Source: Cycas panzhihuaensis (Eukaryota > Cycadophyta). From it: a stretch of DNA of 64,000 nt. Location of the stretch: the NCBI GenBank assembly GCA_023213395.1, contig CM041465.1, positions 112,351,741 through 112,415,740 on the forward strand, written 5' to 3'. Under the pieces are notes generated by a model. The model did no database searches, had not been told where the DNA came from, and saw only the letters and a program-made list of their open reading frames with translations. The translations under genes were made by a program, and so were the position numbers. Within the stretch, counting starts at the first letter, position 1, and each line of letters starts with the position of its first letter. Below, piece after piece: positions 1 through 11,375 of this stretch.

Positions 1-1416
1 GCAAAGTAAGGAGGCCCAAAGGAGGGGCATGCAGGCCTGGAACTAGCACAGCAAGGGCTGCATATACTGAGATCTAGCGCAAGCTAAGACACCACCTTCT
101 CCTAGTTAACCTAAGAAAAGCATTGGAGTAGGATAAGAAAGACGAGAAGGGGATTGCCCTTGGGGAGTAGGTCTGAATAGGATGGATCCTGCCTTACTCC
201 CTTCACCTAGCCATTATAAGCCTTCTCCCGCTACTTTCATAAGGAAAAACCAGCGGAGTAATGTTGAAAACTTGAGAGTACAAAGCTAAACCCAAAGAAG
301 GCAACCTCAACTACAGCCAAATGGAAAGAGAGCAAGAAAATATGCTTGAAAGTGAGTCTAATATGCAAATAACACACACAAAACTCTAAAAACAAGACCA
401 ATGGTACCTACTGGGCTGAGTCTAGGGTAGATTTGCCCATGCAAGCAGTGAGAAAGAGGAGTTCATGTAGGGTTTGCAGGAGGTTTCCCTAAGAGAGCCT
501 GTAGAAGACACTTACTAAAGCGTATTTGGAGGAGAACCATGAAAAACTTGCTTGGAAGAGCCTGGAGGAGAGTCTCCCACCGTGGAAGAGTGTTGTTGCA
601 GGCAAGTCCTGAGCTGGAGTAGTAAGAGATGCAGGGTTGCCGGTGCACCTATGGAAGTGAAGAGGAGAAGAGCAGAAACACAGTAGTAGAAAGTTGAATT
701 GGAGAGCCAAGAGATCTAAAATAATGGTCTTTTTGGGTTTTATACCCATATCCACCCTAATCATGTTTTTAGGGTGTGAATAGGGCTGAGCTAGGCGGGT
801 TTCCACGTGGCAATTCTGCGAAAAATACAAGAATTACCACGACAGATATAAAAAATAAGTTGCAACAGTCGCACCGCGGTAAACTTCATGGTACCACTAA
901 GTTTACAGCGGTGTGAGACCAAGAAGCCAAAATGGCCATAGTCAAGGTTCTAGGAGCCCTAAAAAGTGATGTGGCAGGCCTAGGAGGGGCTAGCCCTCCT
1001 ATCCAGGTGGCTAGGGACAGTTTGAGAGGCATGTTAACAAGGCCAAATGAAGCATCAAAGGCTAGGATTCCCAGAAAGGTCATGATCTGAGCACAAGGTC
1101 AAGGTATGAGTGGATCATATAAGTCAAGTGAGGCTTGAGGCGATGTGGAGGTAGTGTGAAGGGTCATAGAGTGCCACGGGGATACCTACCTTACAAAAAG
1201 GTAGGTCCCGTGGGTCGTCATAGGCTCACAATACGACAAGCAGCATGATCAAGCAAATGGATGCAAAGTGATCATACAAATGAAGCAGTCAGTCATGTGA
1301 TGAGGCAATACTTCTGTCAACCTTTCCAAGAAATAGTAAAAATGAAAAGGGAGAAGTATACCTGTGCTTACCTGATTCAACTTGTCTGTATCCATTCTCG
1401 GTAGTTGGAAAATACA
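1..1416 (-). mobile_element. Partial long LTR, copy A of the G-box LTR family
   Basis: On the minus strand this aligns by eye with the solo LTR at 44783-47704 and the copy at 61568-64000. Shared landmarks in order are a TG start (1416), the block TCAGGTAAGCACAGGTATA, a stretch naming the conserved text CTATGACGACCCA, an imperfect palindrome, a CACGTG box and a TATA box. The element runs off the left edge, so only the 5' half of the LTR is visible. It sits inside a copia LTR (1417-1701): the homology of that LTR stops exactly where the TG begins. It could be a solo LTR or the 5' end of a full element; the window does not show which. Short open frames within it are chance frames. Confidence 0.8.
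738..913 (-). promoter_or_regulatory. LTR promoter block: palindrome, G-box, TATA (copy A)
   Basis: Read on the minus strand: a palindrome with 15-base arms (872-886 and 899-913, one mismatch), then a CACGTG G-box (804-809), then TATAAAA (738-744). The same order and similar spacing occur in the two other copies of this LTR, which makes it the likely U3 promoter. Use as a promoter is inferred; the motifs are seen. Confidence 0.65.
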
Positions 1417-1701
1417 AGGCACAAATGTCAACTATAGAATCTAGGATATTTTGAGTGAACGACCTCAATTCTCTTTATAATTTAGTATGCTTTTTAGTGC
1501 TAGTTTTTTAGGTCAGGGGCTATCACCCCCAAACCCCCTCTTTATGGGGTGGAGGGCAAGGGTTCCAGCGCCCCTCGTACCCCGTGGCCAAGGCGGGCTC
1601 CTGCCCCCCTTGGATCCCCCTGAGGAAGTTTTGTTGGAAAACCACAATGCCAACTTGTCAAAATTTTAGCCTCCAAAATATTGTTATCATATTATCTAAC
1701 A
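1417..1701 (-). mobile_element. Ty1/copia LTR fragment, same family as 37761-43011
   Basis: On the minus strand it starts TGTTAGATAATATG at 1701 and follows the 3' LTR at 42341-43011, including the GC-rich C-run/G-run block (about 1510-1640) that the 5' LTR at 37761 lacks. It stops after GTGCCTTGTA, where LTR copy A begins. The sequence before its start (1702 on) is not a polypurine tract, so this is a 5' LTR or a solo LTR rather than a 3' LTR. Confidence 0.8.
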
Positions 1702-1721
1702 TATAATTATCTATAATAGCT

Positions 1722-1930
1722 GAATCTAAAAAGGCCATAGAAAAATATGCATAATCTCAGGATCAGTTAACTCATTTGAACTTAGGACTATTCCAAGCAC
1801 TTTATAAAATTCTATTAAAGTATGTAACATGCTACAATAATCAAATCTAAAAGGGCCCTTAAAACATGTGCAAAACGTTTGATTAGTTATCCTAATTAGA
1901 CTTGGGATCATTCCAAGAACTCATACCTCA
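1722..1930. repeat. Two diverged tandem units, period about 121 bp
   Basis: Units start at 1722 (GAATCTAAAAAGGCC) and 1843 (AAATCTAAAAGGGCC) and stay alignable through the shared CCAAG near 1790 and 1915. No coding content is seen. The flank at 1931-2180 is AT-rich with nothing recognisable. Confidence 0.55.
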
Positions 1931-2179
1931 TCTTAAAAACCAAATATAAAGCTTCTATTGAACCATTATTAAATGATGTTCTTATAGTATTTATGTAACT
2001 TAAGAAAATACTAACCTTAAATGGAATTAAACTGATTAGAATAATTAAAATAAGATTATATTCATATAACATAAGAAAAACCCTTACTTCAAATAATTAA
2101 AATAATCAAAGTAAACCATTGTATAATGTAAAGAAATATTCATATATATTTTATGAACTATAAGAACTTGACCATACAT

Positions 2180-2531
2180 AATAACTAAACCACCAAAGAG
2201 CAAAGTACGTAGTGCATAAGTTCTTATGTGGGAAACTAGTTTAGTAAAAAACCCACCATAGAAGACTAACTAGTCTTATTTATTGCACTTGATTACTTTT
2301 ATAATGTACTATGGAACCCTTTATAATTCCCCAAAATTATACATCTAACTAATTAGTTGCAGCTCTCTCATATTTATACCTTTTGTATTAACACTTAATT
2401 AACAACATTTAACATTAATTATGTCTCTTAGTATTAAATTTCATATTAATAAACCCACTTAATATAAATATGGGGATTTAATTTATACATTGCAATCACT
2501 AATAAAGATTAGAATTATCCTTGTTGATGCA
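2180..2531 (-). mobile_element. Probable 3' LTR of a degenerate copia element
   Basis: On the minus strand a purine run ending AGTGGGA is followed by TGCATCAACAAGG (start at 2531), directly after the RNase H region. Downstream are a TATA-like stretch (GGTATAAATATGAG) and a tail with GGGTTTTTTACTAAAC and TTTCCCACATAAG, resembling the end of many plant copia LTRs. No matching 5' LTR was found, so the lower boundary is approximate. Confidence 0.5.
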
Positions 2532-3330
2532 TCCCACTCCTTAAGGATAACTTCTTTAAGTCCTAATCTCATATAAATTTTAGTGAAATAATCTTTAGTA
2601 AGTGTTATAGTAAACATATTCATAAGCTACTTCTTACTCAAAAAATAGTTGACCTATTACTTTTCCACTTTGATCTACTCATGAATATAGTGTTGTTGAA
2701 TTTTAGCATGCTTTGTATGGGTATGAAATTTCAAATTCTTTTACAACTGAATAATGCTCTAATTATCGATTAAAAGAACTAGGGTACTATAAAGTATACC
2801 AAGAATATTCAAAAGTCCTTCCAACTATATAACTTCTCTCATACTCATAATAAGTCCCTGGTACTTTACCTTTGTAAAAGCTAGTGCAAATATCTATTAT
2901 TTCTTTACTTGCCATAATACAAATCCATTTTCAATGATAAAGACATCTCTAGTAGTAAATTTTTAATTGTTAAAATCTCTTTACTAATCAATATTAAAAT
3001 GTCCATACAACTTTACCTCTCCACCATGAAGGTACTCTAGGCTAAGATTAAGAGTTTCCTTCAAACATCTCAAAGTCCTCTTCACTATAGTTATATGTGG
3101 CTCCTGTGGATTCTACATATAATGAGAGACTAGTCTAATAATATAAATAATATCTAGTCTAGTATGAGTCAAATGGGTAAGACTCCATACCAACTTTATA
3201 TATAATATCACATCTCCAATAGGCTCATTCATATCTTGCATGAGTTTGACGCCCTTAACACATGGTGTGGAAATAAAATTACAATCCTCCACCTTAAACT
3301 CTATAAGCAAGTTTATCATGTACTTTAATT
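2532..3330 (-). pseudogene. Copia RNase H region, broken
   Basis: The RNase H domain cuts the RNA strand of the RNA-DNA hybrid during reverse transcription. The minus-strand reading between 3319 and 3113 gives VEDCN, STP, VWSLTHLTHTRLDI and VSHYM, which correspond to the copia hallmark just before RNase H (SL..LT.TRPDI). It continues with PQEPHITIVKRTLRCLKETLN and a GGEVKLYG stretch, then decays through several stops and frame changes. It lies between the RT region and the 3' LTR, as expected for a minus-strand Ty1/copia pol. It cannot be expressed as a whole. Confidence 0.75.
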
Positions 3331-4180
3331 ATCACACAATGACTTGATCCTCTATTTATTATACTTTAACACTTAAGAAGTAATTTAACACACCTAAATA
3401 TGTCATTTCAAATGTCTTTTATAAGTTGTATTTAACATCTACAATCATCTTGTAACAAGTTTTTGTTATGATGAGATCATCAATGTAGCACATAATCATC
3501 ATAATCAAATTTGCACTCTTCTTTATATATATAATGACAAATCCTTCTTCCTCCAATATAGTATTAATCTTTACATACCATACCCCTAACACATTAGACC
3601 ATAGAGAGATTTCTTCAACTAGTATATATACTCATCTTGACATTCCTTAATGAACCCAAGAGGCTAGACCATATAAATTTTCTCCTTTAGGTCTCCATTA
3701 AGAAATGAAAACTTCACATCTATCTAATGTAACTCCCATCTATATTCAGCCATTGTAGTGGAACTCCAAGCTTTTAATTTTTTCACCTTGCCATTAGAGT
3801 AGAACTTTGTCTTACATACCCAATTACATACAATGAGATTCTTCTTTTTAGGTAATAAGACCAAATCCCATATCTCATTCTTCATTAAAGAACCACATTC
3901 TTTGTCAACCATAAATTTCTACTTTGGATTCTCCTTCACCTTAATGTAATAAGCAAGGTTATGGGACCATATGGTATTAACCATTAGCGATTAGTTGATA
4001 TGCTAACTCCTTCCATCCTTATATTAGATCTTATAGGGTCACACCCAACTCTTTGATAGTTTTTTTGTACCATATTAGCATTAAAACCCCTGGTGTCTTA
4101 TGTACCTCTTCTTATAATGACTCCTTATTATCTAAATTACTTGGTCTATCCTCCCTTTGCATAATGGGCTCTTTAATTGG
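3331..4180 (-). pseudogene. Copia reverse transcriptase, broken
   Basis: Reverse transcriptase copies the element RNA into DNA in the virus-like particle. Minus-strand pieces that can be seen are KNEIWDLVLLPK and a WVCKTKF stretch at 3912-3724 (the N-terminal WELV..P..K....KWVFK.K block), then DVKFSFLNGDLKEKIYM, KKSLYGL and the catalytic box as YIDDLI near 3470-3495. So the active-site aspartates survive while the frame around them is interrupted by stops. The order RNase H, RT, integrase from low to high coordinate fits a minus-strand element. It belongs to the Ty1/copia superfamily; the lineage is not assigned. Confidence 0.75.
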
Positions 4181-5180
4181 TCAAATTGGTTTTACATTCC
4201 TAAAAATAGATTCATATAGAATTCTCCATAATAGAAATGGTAGTGAAGGTGGATAAAAGACTTCTTTAGATGATGCTTGATCAACATGATATGTTAACAA
4301 ATCAACAACCTTTACATCATAACTAATAAGAACTTTCTTCCTTATTAGATCTCGTAGTTTATAAGCTTTACCTATATTGATATATCCTACAAAGATACAC
4401 TCTTTATTCTCACAGTCCAACTTGTTTCATTTTTTATCTAAGATATGTACATATATTATTCGCCCAAAAAAAATTAAATGGTTAATGGAAGGCTACCAGC
4501 CCATCTATTTATCTTTATAAGTCATGCCATTGACTATTAAAATTGATACTTAATTCAAAATATATATTGCAATTCGAATAACTTCTACCTAAAACATTAA
4601 TGATAAGTTTTTATATAGAAACCATATACTTTACCATCTCCATCATGGTATATCTCTTTATCTTAGTGGTGCCATTTTGTTATGGGGTATATAGGATCAT
4701 GAATTCTTACCTTATATTAAGATTTAGAGATAACTACTAAAATGCATTATTTTTGTATTCTTTGTCAATATCACTCCTTGAAATGTTTATTACCTTACCA
4801 CTTTTATTTTTGACTTGAGATTTCCACTTTTAAAAGTGATTGAATACTTTAGACTTGCTTTAGAAAGTATACTTGGGCTTGATTAGTATAATCATCTATA
4901 AATACTAAAGAATATCAAGCTTATAATATTGAAGGATTTGATAACAACTCCATCAAATCTGAGTGGGTAAGCTCCAAATTCTTCTTGGCTCTCTAGGTAT
5001 AATCTTGAGAAAAAGGATATTTATGATGCTTCTCATAGATACACGTTTCACAAACATCAATTAAACACAAAATTTTAGGTAGATGATTTATCATATTTGC
5101 TTTTTTCATCGATGCCATACTTTTGAAATTAAGGTGTTCCAATCATTTTTTCCATAACTTACTTGTATCATTTATTCCAA
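4181..5180 (-). pseudogene. Copia integrase with GAG-pre-integrase, broken
   Basis: Integrase joins the DNA copy to the genome. On the minus strand, 5180-4870 reads with frame changes as the pre-integrase region (INHLPKILC, then C..C..EKHHK as the zinc ligands) followed by a FIDDYTNQAQVYFLKQ stretch, the landmark of the copia integrase core. At 4420-4181 the C-terminal part reads KECIFVGY, KAYKLRD and KKVLISYDVKVVD. Between them the catalytic core is too decayed to place every acidic residue. It is continuous with RT downstream. Confidence 0.75.
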
Positions 5181-5797
5181 TAATAAATATATATAACTTA
5201 TTCTATTTTTAAAACTTCCTAGATACCTATAAATCATCCTTCACCTTTTTTATAATGATAACAATAATATGTTAGTTTATATCTTTAGTCAAGAATATGT
5301 ATTTATGAAGCTTAATTTTCATACCTTTTTTTATAGACTTATTGACCTGATAGAAGATTTTAATACATCTGAGGTATATAGTATACCTTATTAGTTGACC
5401 ACCTATAATGGAAACTCTCTAATACCTTTAATAAGAATAGTTCTTACATCCCAAAGAATGATCTTTATATCACTAGAATTTGAATCCTATATGATAAGAT
5501 TCTCCTTAACAAAATAGATGTACCTTTATATACTTAAGTCAAGGATATATGAACCTCCTTATTCTTTTAATATAATAGGAAAAATCAAGACTTTTATTCA
5601 ATGAGTAATAGTAACCTTTCTTTTATTACCTTAGTATGTTTTTCACTAGTCTCTCCTCTTGAACTAGTAATATTTTTCCTTATGGCAATCCCTTTTATAA
5701 TAATGACACTTTCTTACAAATATTTTCTTCTTCTTTTTTTCTCAAGATGTTTCTCTAGACTTTTGTGGATTTTTTCTCCCCTAATGACCATCTTTCC
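5181..5797 (-). pseudogene. Copia gag/protease remnant with zinc knuckle
   Basis: Between integrase and the nested LTR at 5798 the minus strand is strongly decayed. At about 5720-5675 a KCHYYKRDCHKEK piece looks like a CCHC zinc knuckle in which the second cysteine is tyrosine and part of the spacing is lost. Lys/Arg-rich sequence precedes it, as usual near the gag C-terminus. A protease active site was not found. The gag N-terminus of this element may be the fragment at 9030-9420, with the 5798-7925 element inserted between. Confidence 0.45.
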
Positions 5798-7925
5798 TAT
5801 AGAAGGTCTAAATCTTATTACCACTAGAGATAAAGAAATAGAAAGAGAAAAAGTAGAAAAAATACCAAGAAGAATGCGAAGTTCTAAATAACATTCATTA
5901 AAATAAAATAACATAATCTCTTTAGAATATAATAGAGTATATATAACACTAACTCTTTATATTAAAATATTTCTATATCTAAGCTGACCAATCCTTTATT
6001 TTCTTATTATTTAGTTTCCTTAATATTAAACTTTATTCCTACTAGCCTTGACCTCTTACTAACTTATTTTTATGTGGTGAAGGACCATCACGTTCCCTCC
6101 CTCTTTAGATGCTTCATTCTCTAAGTATCTTAATACATCGATATATATATGACCACTTCTTACTACTACTATATAATTGATACATCCAATGTAGGTTGTT
6201 AGAAAAGTTATACATGCAATGGGGATCTATCCATCCTAAGTATATTTTAATATACCTTAAATATCTATAATTTAAAACCTCAACATTAAACACTATGCTT
6301 GTTTGGAGTACTTAGTTGATGATGACCTTAGATGATGAGTTTTAATATGCTAGGTGTCTTGATAATATGGGTGCTAATATAGTTCCACTTTAGTATGCCC
6401 TTAAATCTTTGGCAATGTACACTCTTTTTTATCCTTGGTTATATCTAGTGGTGTGTGGTGGTAAACAACTCTTACTACTTATTCTTGATGTTTTATTTCT
6501 CTCCCATTATTCTTTTATTATTTCTAAATCTATGGAATGGAGAGAATTCCTTATCCCACCTTATGATTAAACATTTTAAATATTTGGCAATCTTCTTCTT
6601 TTTCTTGTTTAAGACTCTATATTTTCAACCACCAAGAATTATTATATTTCATGTAAATAGATAATTGTGATGAGCACTATTTTTTAATGATCTACCCATA
6701 TTATTACCATTCCTTAAACTAGAGGTAAGCTGCTCCTTATAGATATAATGAAACTACTTTAGTCATTTCTTCACTTCTTAGGTAGTCATTAATAAGTGAT
6801 TTAAAATACTTATTCATTTCTCTTACCTAGTCATATATAGTAAGAGTCATATCTATATTAAATATGGGTGGTATCTACTTTTAAGAAGCTATGATGATGT
6901 GAAGATAAGAGCTACTAGGGGTGTCTATAGCATATTATTCCCCAAGTTTGATTTTTAGAAAATTAAGCCTAAGGACTAATGATTTTATAGCCAAGGTCTT
7001 AACAACCAAAAAAGTACAATATAAAACTCTTATAAAATGGAAAAAATAATATTAATTTTATATATCTAATAAAGAATGGTTTAAAAATACCTAAAATATA
7101 GCCCAAATTAATGGATTTTGAAATATAATTATAATGATTTAACTAGAATCAAATTATCACACCTATATCAAAAGATATGTCACTTTTAAAGAGGGTTTAC
7201 TGATAGGATTTTTGGACTATAATAATAACCTCTATTAAAATACAAATATCATTTTGCTCAAAACTCTAATTGACCTAAGACCACTTCCATTCAAAAGTAG
7301 ACTTCAAAACACTTAGAATAGGAAAATATTTGAGACTCTTTATATACCTATAACTAAAGTTATTTCTATTCAAAGTTGAGGTAGTAGATTTGGCTATAAA
7401 GTTGGTGATGTAAAGTATATTAAAATTAAGTCTAGCATAAGTTTTATACTTTTAATCCAAAAGCTATAATATAACCACTCAAAAAGTCTATAATTAAAAT
7501 TTTTATCTTAAATTAGGCATTAGATCTTCAAAATTCTCTTATCTATATTTTCAAAAATGCATATCTTCTATATGTTAAAATCCTTATAAAATCTTCTTCC
7601 TTCACCACCTATAATAAAACAATCATTGACCTTACTTTGATACCACTTGTAATAGGTCTAAATCCTATAATCACTTAAGATAAATAATAAAAAGATAAAG
7701 AGTAAAAATAATACAATGAATAAGGTGAAGTTATAAAGAATATCCATTAGTATAATGTAATATGATCTTTTTATAATAGAGTGGGGTATATATAACACTA
7801 ATTCCCTACATTATTATATTCTTACCCCTAAGTTGACTAATCTCTTATTTATTTATGATTTAATTATTTTAATATTAAAATATTCTCTTACTAACCTTAA
7901 CCTCTATTTCACTAAAATCAGGCCT
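5798..7925 (-). mobile_element. Small LTR element nested in the copia element
   Basis: Two same-direction copies of an AT-rich repeat (about 5798-6064 and 7650-7925) flank 1.6 kb. Shared landmarks are GGTCTAAATC, GTATATATAACACTAA, TTGACTAATC / CTGACCAATC and the closing TTGACCTCT / TTAACCTCT. Just inside the right copy the minus strand reads CAAGTGGTATCAAAG (7635-7650), a tRNA-Met-type primer site right after an LTR ending TTACA. That makes the right copy the 5' LTR. The interior (6065-7635) is AT-rich and full of stops; a possible zinc-knuckle trace (KMFNHKVG) lies near 6575, but no pol domain is seen. No clear target duplication was found. It is probably a non-autonomous or gag-only copia derivative. 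Confidence 0.55.
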
Positions 7926-9029
7926 CCTCACTTAATTTGTATGTGTATTATTGATTAATCACTTATAGACTCTAATTTATGCATAAATTATTTACTAGTT
8001 TTTATGTTTAGTTATTGGTTGGTGCTTAATTTATCATATCATTTATTTGTTAAGATTGCATTTGCTCTGAGACATATGTTATATTAATTTTACATTACAA
8101 TATGATGATTGAATGATGAACTATGTATGATGATAAATGTATATGTGTCAATGACTGAAACTATGGAGATATGTCTCAATTCTTACCCATTTTGAATTAT
8201 CTAGTTCTATAATTACTCTTTCTTATTTTGTATCTCTTAAGTTTTTCATAATTTGATAGAGTTAATCTTCTTTCATCACCTTTCTCATCTTATTTTGTGC
8301 CTTGAGCTATTTTTTCTAGCTCTATCAGCTAATGCTTTAACCAAATATTTTTCTACAGACTAATTTATTTAAGAGACTTCTTCCTTTTAATTCCTATTTT
8401 TCTAGTTTTCTTCACAATTATATTTTTAGTACAACTAAAAATTTAAATTTACTTATAAAATATAATATTCATATTTTATGAATAAAATTATGTGTTTGGC
8501 CCTTGATAAAATATAACTATCACCTTTTATAAAGAAAAGTATTTGTAATTTTTTTGTTAAAGAATGTTGATTCCTATTTTCTCTTAGAGATTGCTTCCTA
8601 GAATTATTAGAACTCGTCATCTTTCCCTTAAAATGCCTTTAGAATTTTTGAACAATCACCATTCATGCATAATTTTAAGGAAGAAAATAATGGACCATGT
8701 GAAAAAAAGAGATAGTGGACTTTTAAATTCGTGATTTTCAAATTTATGTGAACTGTATTAACTTTGAATAAGACTAGACATTTTTAGGTACTCTCTTACC
8801 ATCTATCATTCTTTTCTGAACCAAAAAATGTTTTATTTTGGTATAGAGATCTTGATTTCATTTGATTCTTAGTATTTTTAGCTTTGTATTACTTAATTTT
8901 CTATGAACAGTTGGCTTATTTATTTTTTATTACTGGATATATGATTGAAAACCAGTCCTTCTAAATATAATCTAGGCCTATTGAGGTAAATAGAGGGCTA
9001 TATTCACATTATTCTCTACTTAGTTATCA
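7926..9029. other. AT-rich interval, nothing recognised
   Basis: About 1.1 kb with no long frame and no domain motif on either strand. By position it may be the middle of the copia gag whose ends lie at 5700 and 9030-9420, but I cannot show this. Confidence 0.3.
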
Positions 9030-9420
9030 GGTTCCATTTAATACAATGAAATCAAGGTATCCCAAGCTTTATTTGAAGTAAAAGCACAAGTAATATTTCG
9101 ATTAATATTTGTATTAACAATCATATAAAAAAATGCTAAGGCTATTTCATCCTTAGCTTTCCAAGCAACAACTAAAGTAGGATCAGGCTAAATAATGATA
9201 TTCTTATCAAGTGGGCTCTTATGTAGAGTAGGCTTACGATTGACCCCAGATATTATGTGGAGTAGGCTTACGATTACCCCTACATATAAAACACCAAAAT
9301 TATTTCATGATCAATAAAGTTTTAGGATTCCTTTTCCACTCTTTAAAATTATTTTATCCATTTAACTTGGTACTATATGTATTAAGTATATTAACAATAA
9401 CCATGATGTTAAAGTTACTT
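9030..9420 (-). pseudogene. Copia gag N-terminal fragment
   Basis: Gag forms the particle in which reverse transcription happens. The minus strand from about 9420 reads KLNG, NNFKEWKRNPKTLLIM and FWCFI, matching the start of copia gag (KL.G.NY..W...M). After a frame change it reads VVAWKAKDEIALAFFYMIV and NKAWDTLISLY, matching the W..KD..A....I......A.W..L...Y pattern of the UBN2-type gag domain. Stops and shifts interrupt it. A near-exact 26-base direct repeat (9221-9247 and 9255-9280) lies between the two halves and may have arisen by slippage. It could be the 5' end of the copia element at 2180-5797, separated from it by the nested element. Confidence 0.5.
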
Positions 9421-11370
9421 AAAGTTCTTGAAGCTAGTAGATGACTTAGAGACCCAAGGCTTTCGCCACTTAAGTTATAATTTTTAACACATCACCAACC
9501 CTAATCTTATAAGGATTATGCAACAACTAAAGAGAGTGATGAGGGGTTGAGGACTAGGTAAATAGTTAGTCCAACTATGATCTTTCTAAATAGATCCAAT
9601 AGTTGGCCAAGTCAAATCTAGGTTGATCTGCATGGCCATACCAAGTTTTCCTTAGGATTCCTAACCCTAAGAACACCTTTTGGAACCTCCTTTTCTCTAA
9701 GTTGAATCTCAATTATTATGAACTAATCATATGGTCAGTTAGTCCCTAGGGAATACACTAAGCTTAAGATTTTTAGAGATACGGTCTAAATTTTTTTTAG
9801 CCTCTCTAATAAGATTTTAAAGTAATTTTTAATGGATAAAGTAGACTTAATATAAAGTATTTGAGTGATGATATTACTTTATAATGATTGATAAAACTCA
9901 ATACAAAAGTATTTTAAATGAAGAAAATTAAGTACATAAAATAACACTTAGTTTATTTGTAAAAGAGCACATAAAAGAATTAAAAAAGTATTAAATGCCA
10001 AATCAAGATATGCTGGCCTACTAATTATACCTTAAGTGGTTTCATTTTAATATAAATAAATAACCACTGAATACTAATTTTAATGAAGTACACCAAGATA
10101 TTAAGCCATTATAATAACATTAGGACTTTAAAATAATCCTAACTAACCCCAAATAAAGTGATTTTTTATTAAAAATAAGAGATTTAGGCCCTTTTTAAGA
10201 CTAAGGGCATAAAGGTTGTTATGAAATAAGATTTATAAAATTAAGTACAATGTGAATTATTCATAAAAGGTATATGCTTTGAGTTAATTTTTATACTTGT
10301 AAATTTTTTAATATATAAAAATAACTCAAAAAATGAAGGAGGGTTGAATTTACTTTAAAAGGGATTAAATATGATGAAAAAAATACTTAAAGATTAAAAA
10401 CTTTATGAAGTAATAGTTACTAAATTAGAATATCCAAGGAATATTTTAATTTTTATAACGTAAGGTCAAATATAAAAGTTAGAAGTCATAAAATCTTTAT
10501 AAAAACATATAAAATAGTAATGACTAAATGAACCTACAATGAAAAGAAGAATATGTGGAGCCATAAAATAATCATATAGAGGGTCAAACTAGAAAAGTGA
10601 CTTTAAATCAATGATGCTCAATTGCAAATAAAGATATCACTAACTTTCATTGGAAATGGTGTTACATGGAGGAAGAATGAGTTATTTATTAGTTTATTTG
10701 GGCACATGGCCAGTCACATCCATCAGGCTTCAAGCTAGTTATAGAGTGAGATTTTCTCACTAGAAAGGATTCATCTAGGACAAACAAAAGTGTGGAAGGG
10801 CTCAAAGTAGGCCAACACCTACTTTGAAAGCAGCTACTAAATAGTTTTTTTTTTTTCGTTATTGAAAATTTTGCCCAACCACTATGGAATATACCTAGTA
10901 CACAATGGGGACCTCCCAACTATAGATAGAGACTAATTTGAGTAGGTTTTGACTCATTTAAGGCTAGTAGTAGAGAGGAATTTATATATTTACTTAATAA
11001 CCCTATAGTTTTTTTTTTTGTTCTATGTATGGAGAAAGTAAAGAAAAATAGTATTTTCTTTAAATTTTCCATATTACAAGTACAAGTTGAGCTAAAAGAA
11101 AAAAGTAAATAAAATTATTGATTTTTAACCTATAAATATCTTAAAATAATGATAAAACTATAGAAAGGTAGACCAAAAATAGCCTTACATTGCCTTAAAA
11201 GAACGAAGGTCATCACTAAGGTTTTGGTAACCTACTTTTAAAACCTAAAACAATTAGAACTCTTCCTTTAATAATATTTGATACTAAGTATTGAAGATGG
11301 TATATAACCTTCATCCTAATAATTAATGAGCATATCCCTAAGGATCTTATAGAGAGGAAATTAACTAAAA
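9421..11370. other. AT-rich interval, no gene recognised
   Basis: Almost 2 kb of low-GC sequence without a supportable reading frame. Short frames here (for example 10689-10919 minus) match nothing I know and include a T-run. By position it may contain the leader and 5' LTR of the copia element to its left, but I found no sequence like the LTR at 2180-2531. Confidence 0.3.
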
Positions 11371-11375
11371 TAATG

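Noticed and set aside
1487-1669. 60-codon GC-rich plus-strand frame
   Set aside because: It lies in a copia LTR; the frame is not kept in the LTR at 42341-43011.
5601-5891. 96-codon plus-strand frame with Leu/Phe-rich sequence
   Set aside because: Shadow of the minus-strand copia gag zinc-knuckle region and nested LTR.
10689-10919. 76-codon minus-strand frame
   Set aside because: It contains a poly-Lys from an A-run and matches no family I know; isolated in non-coding sequence.
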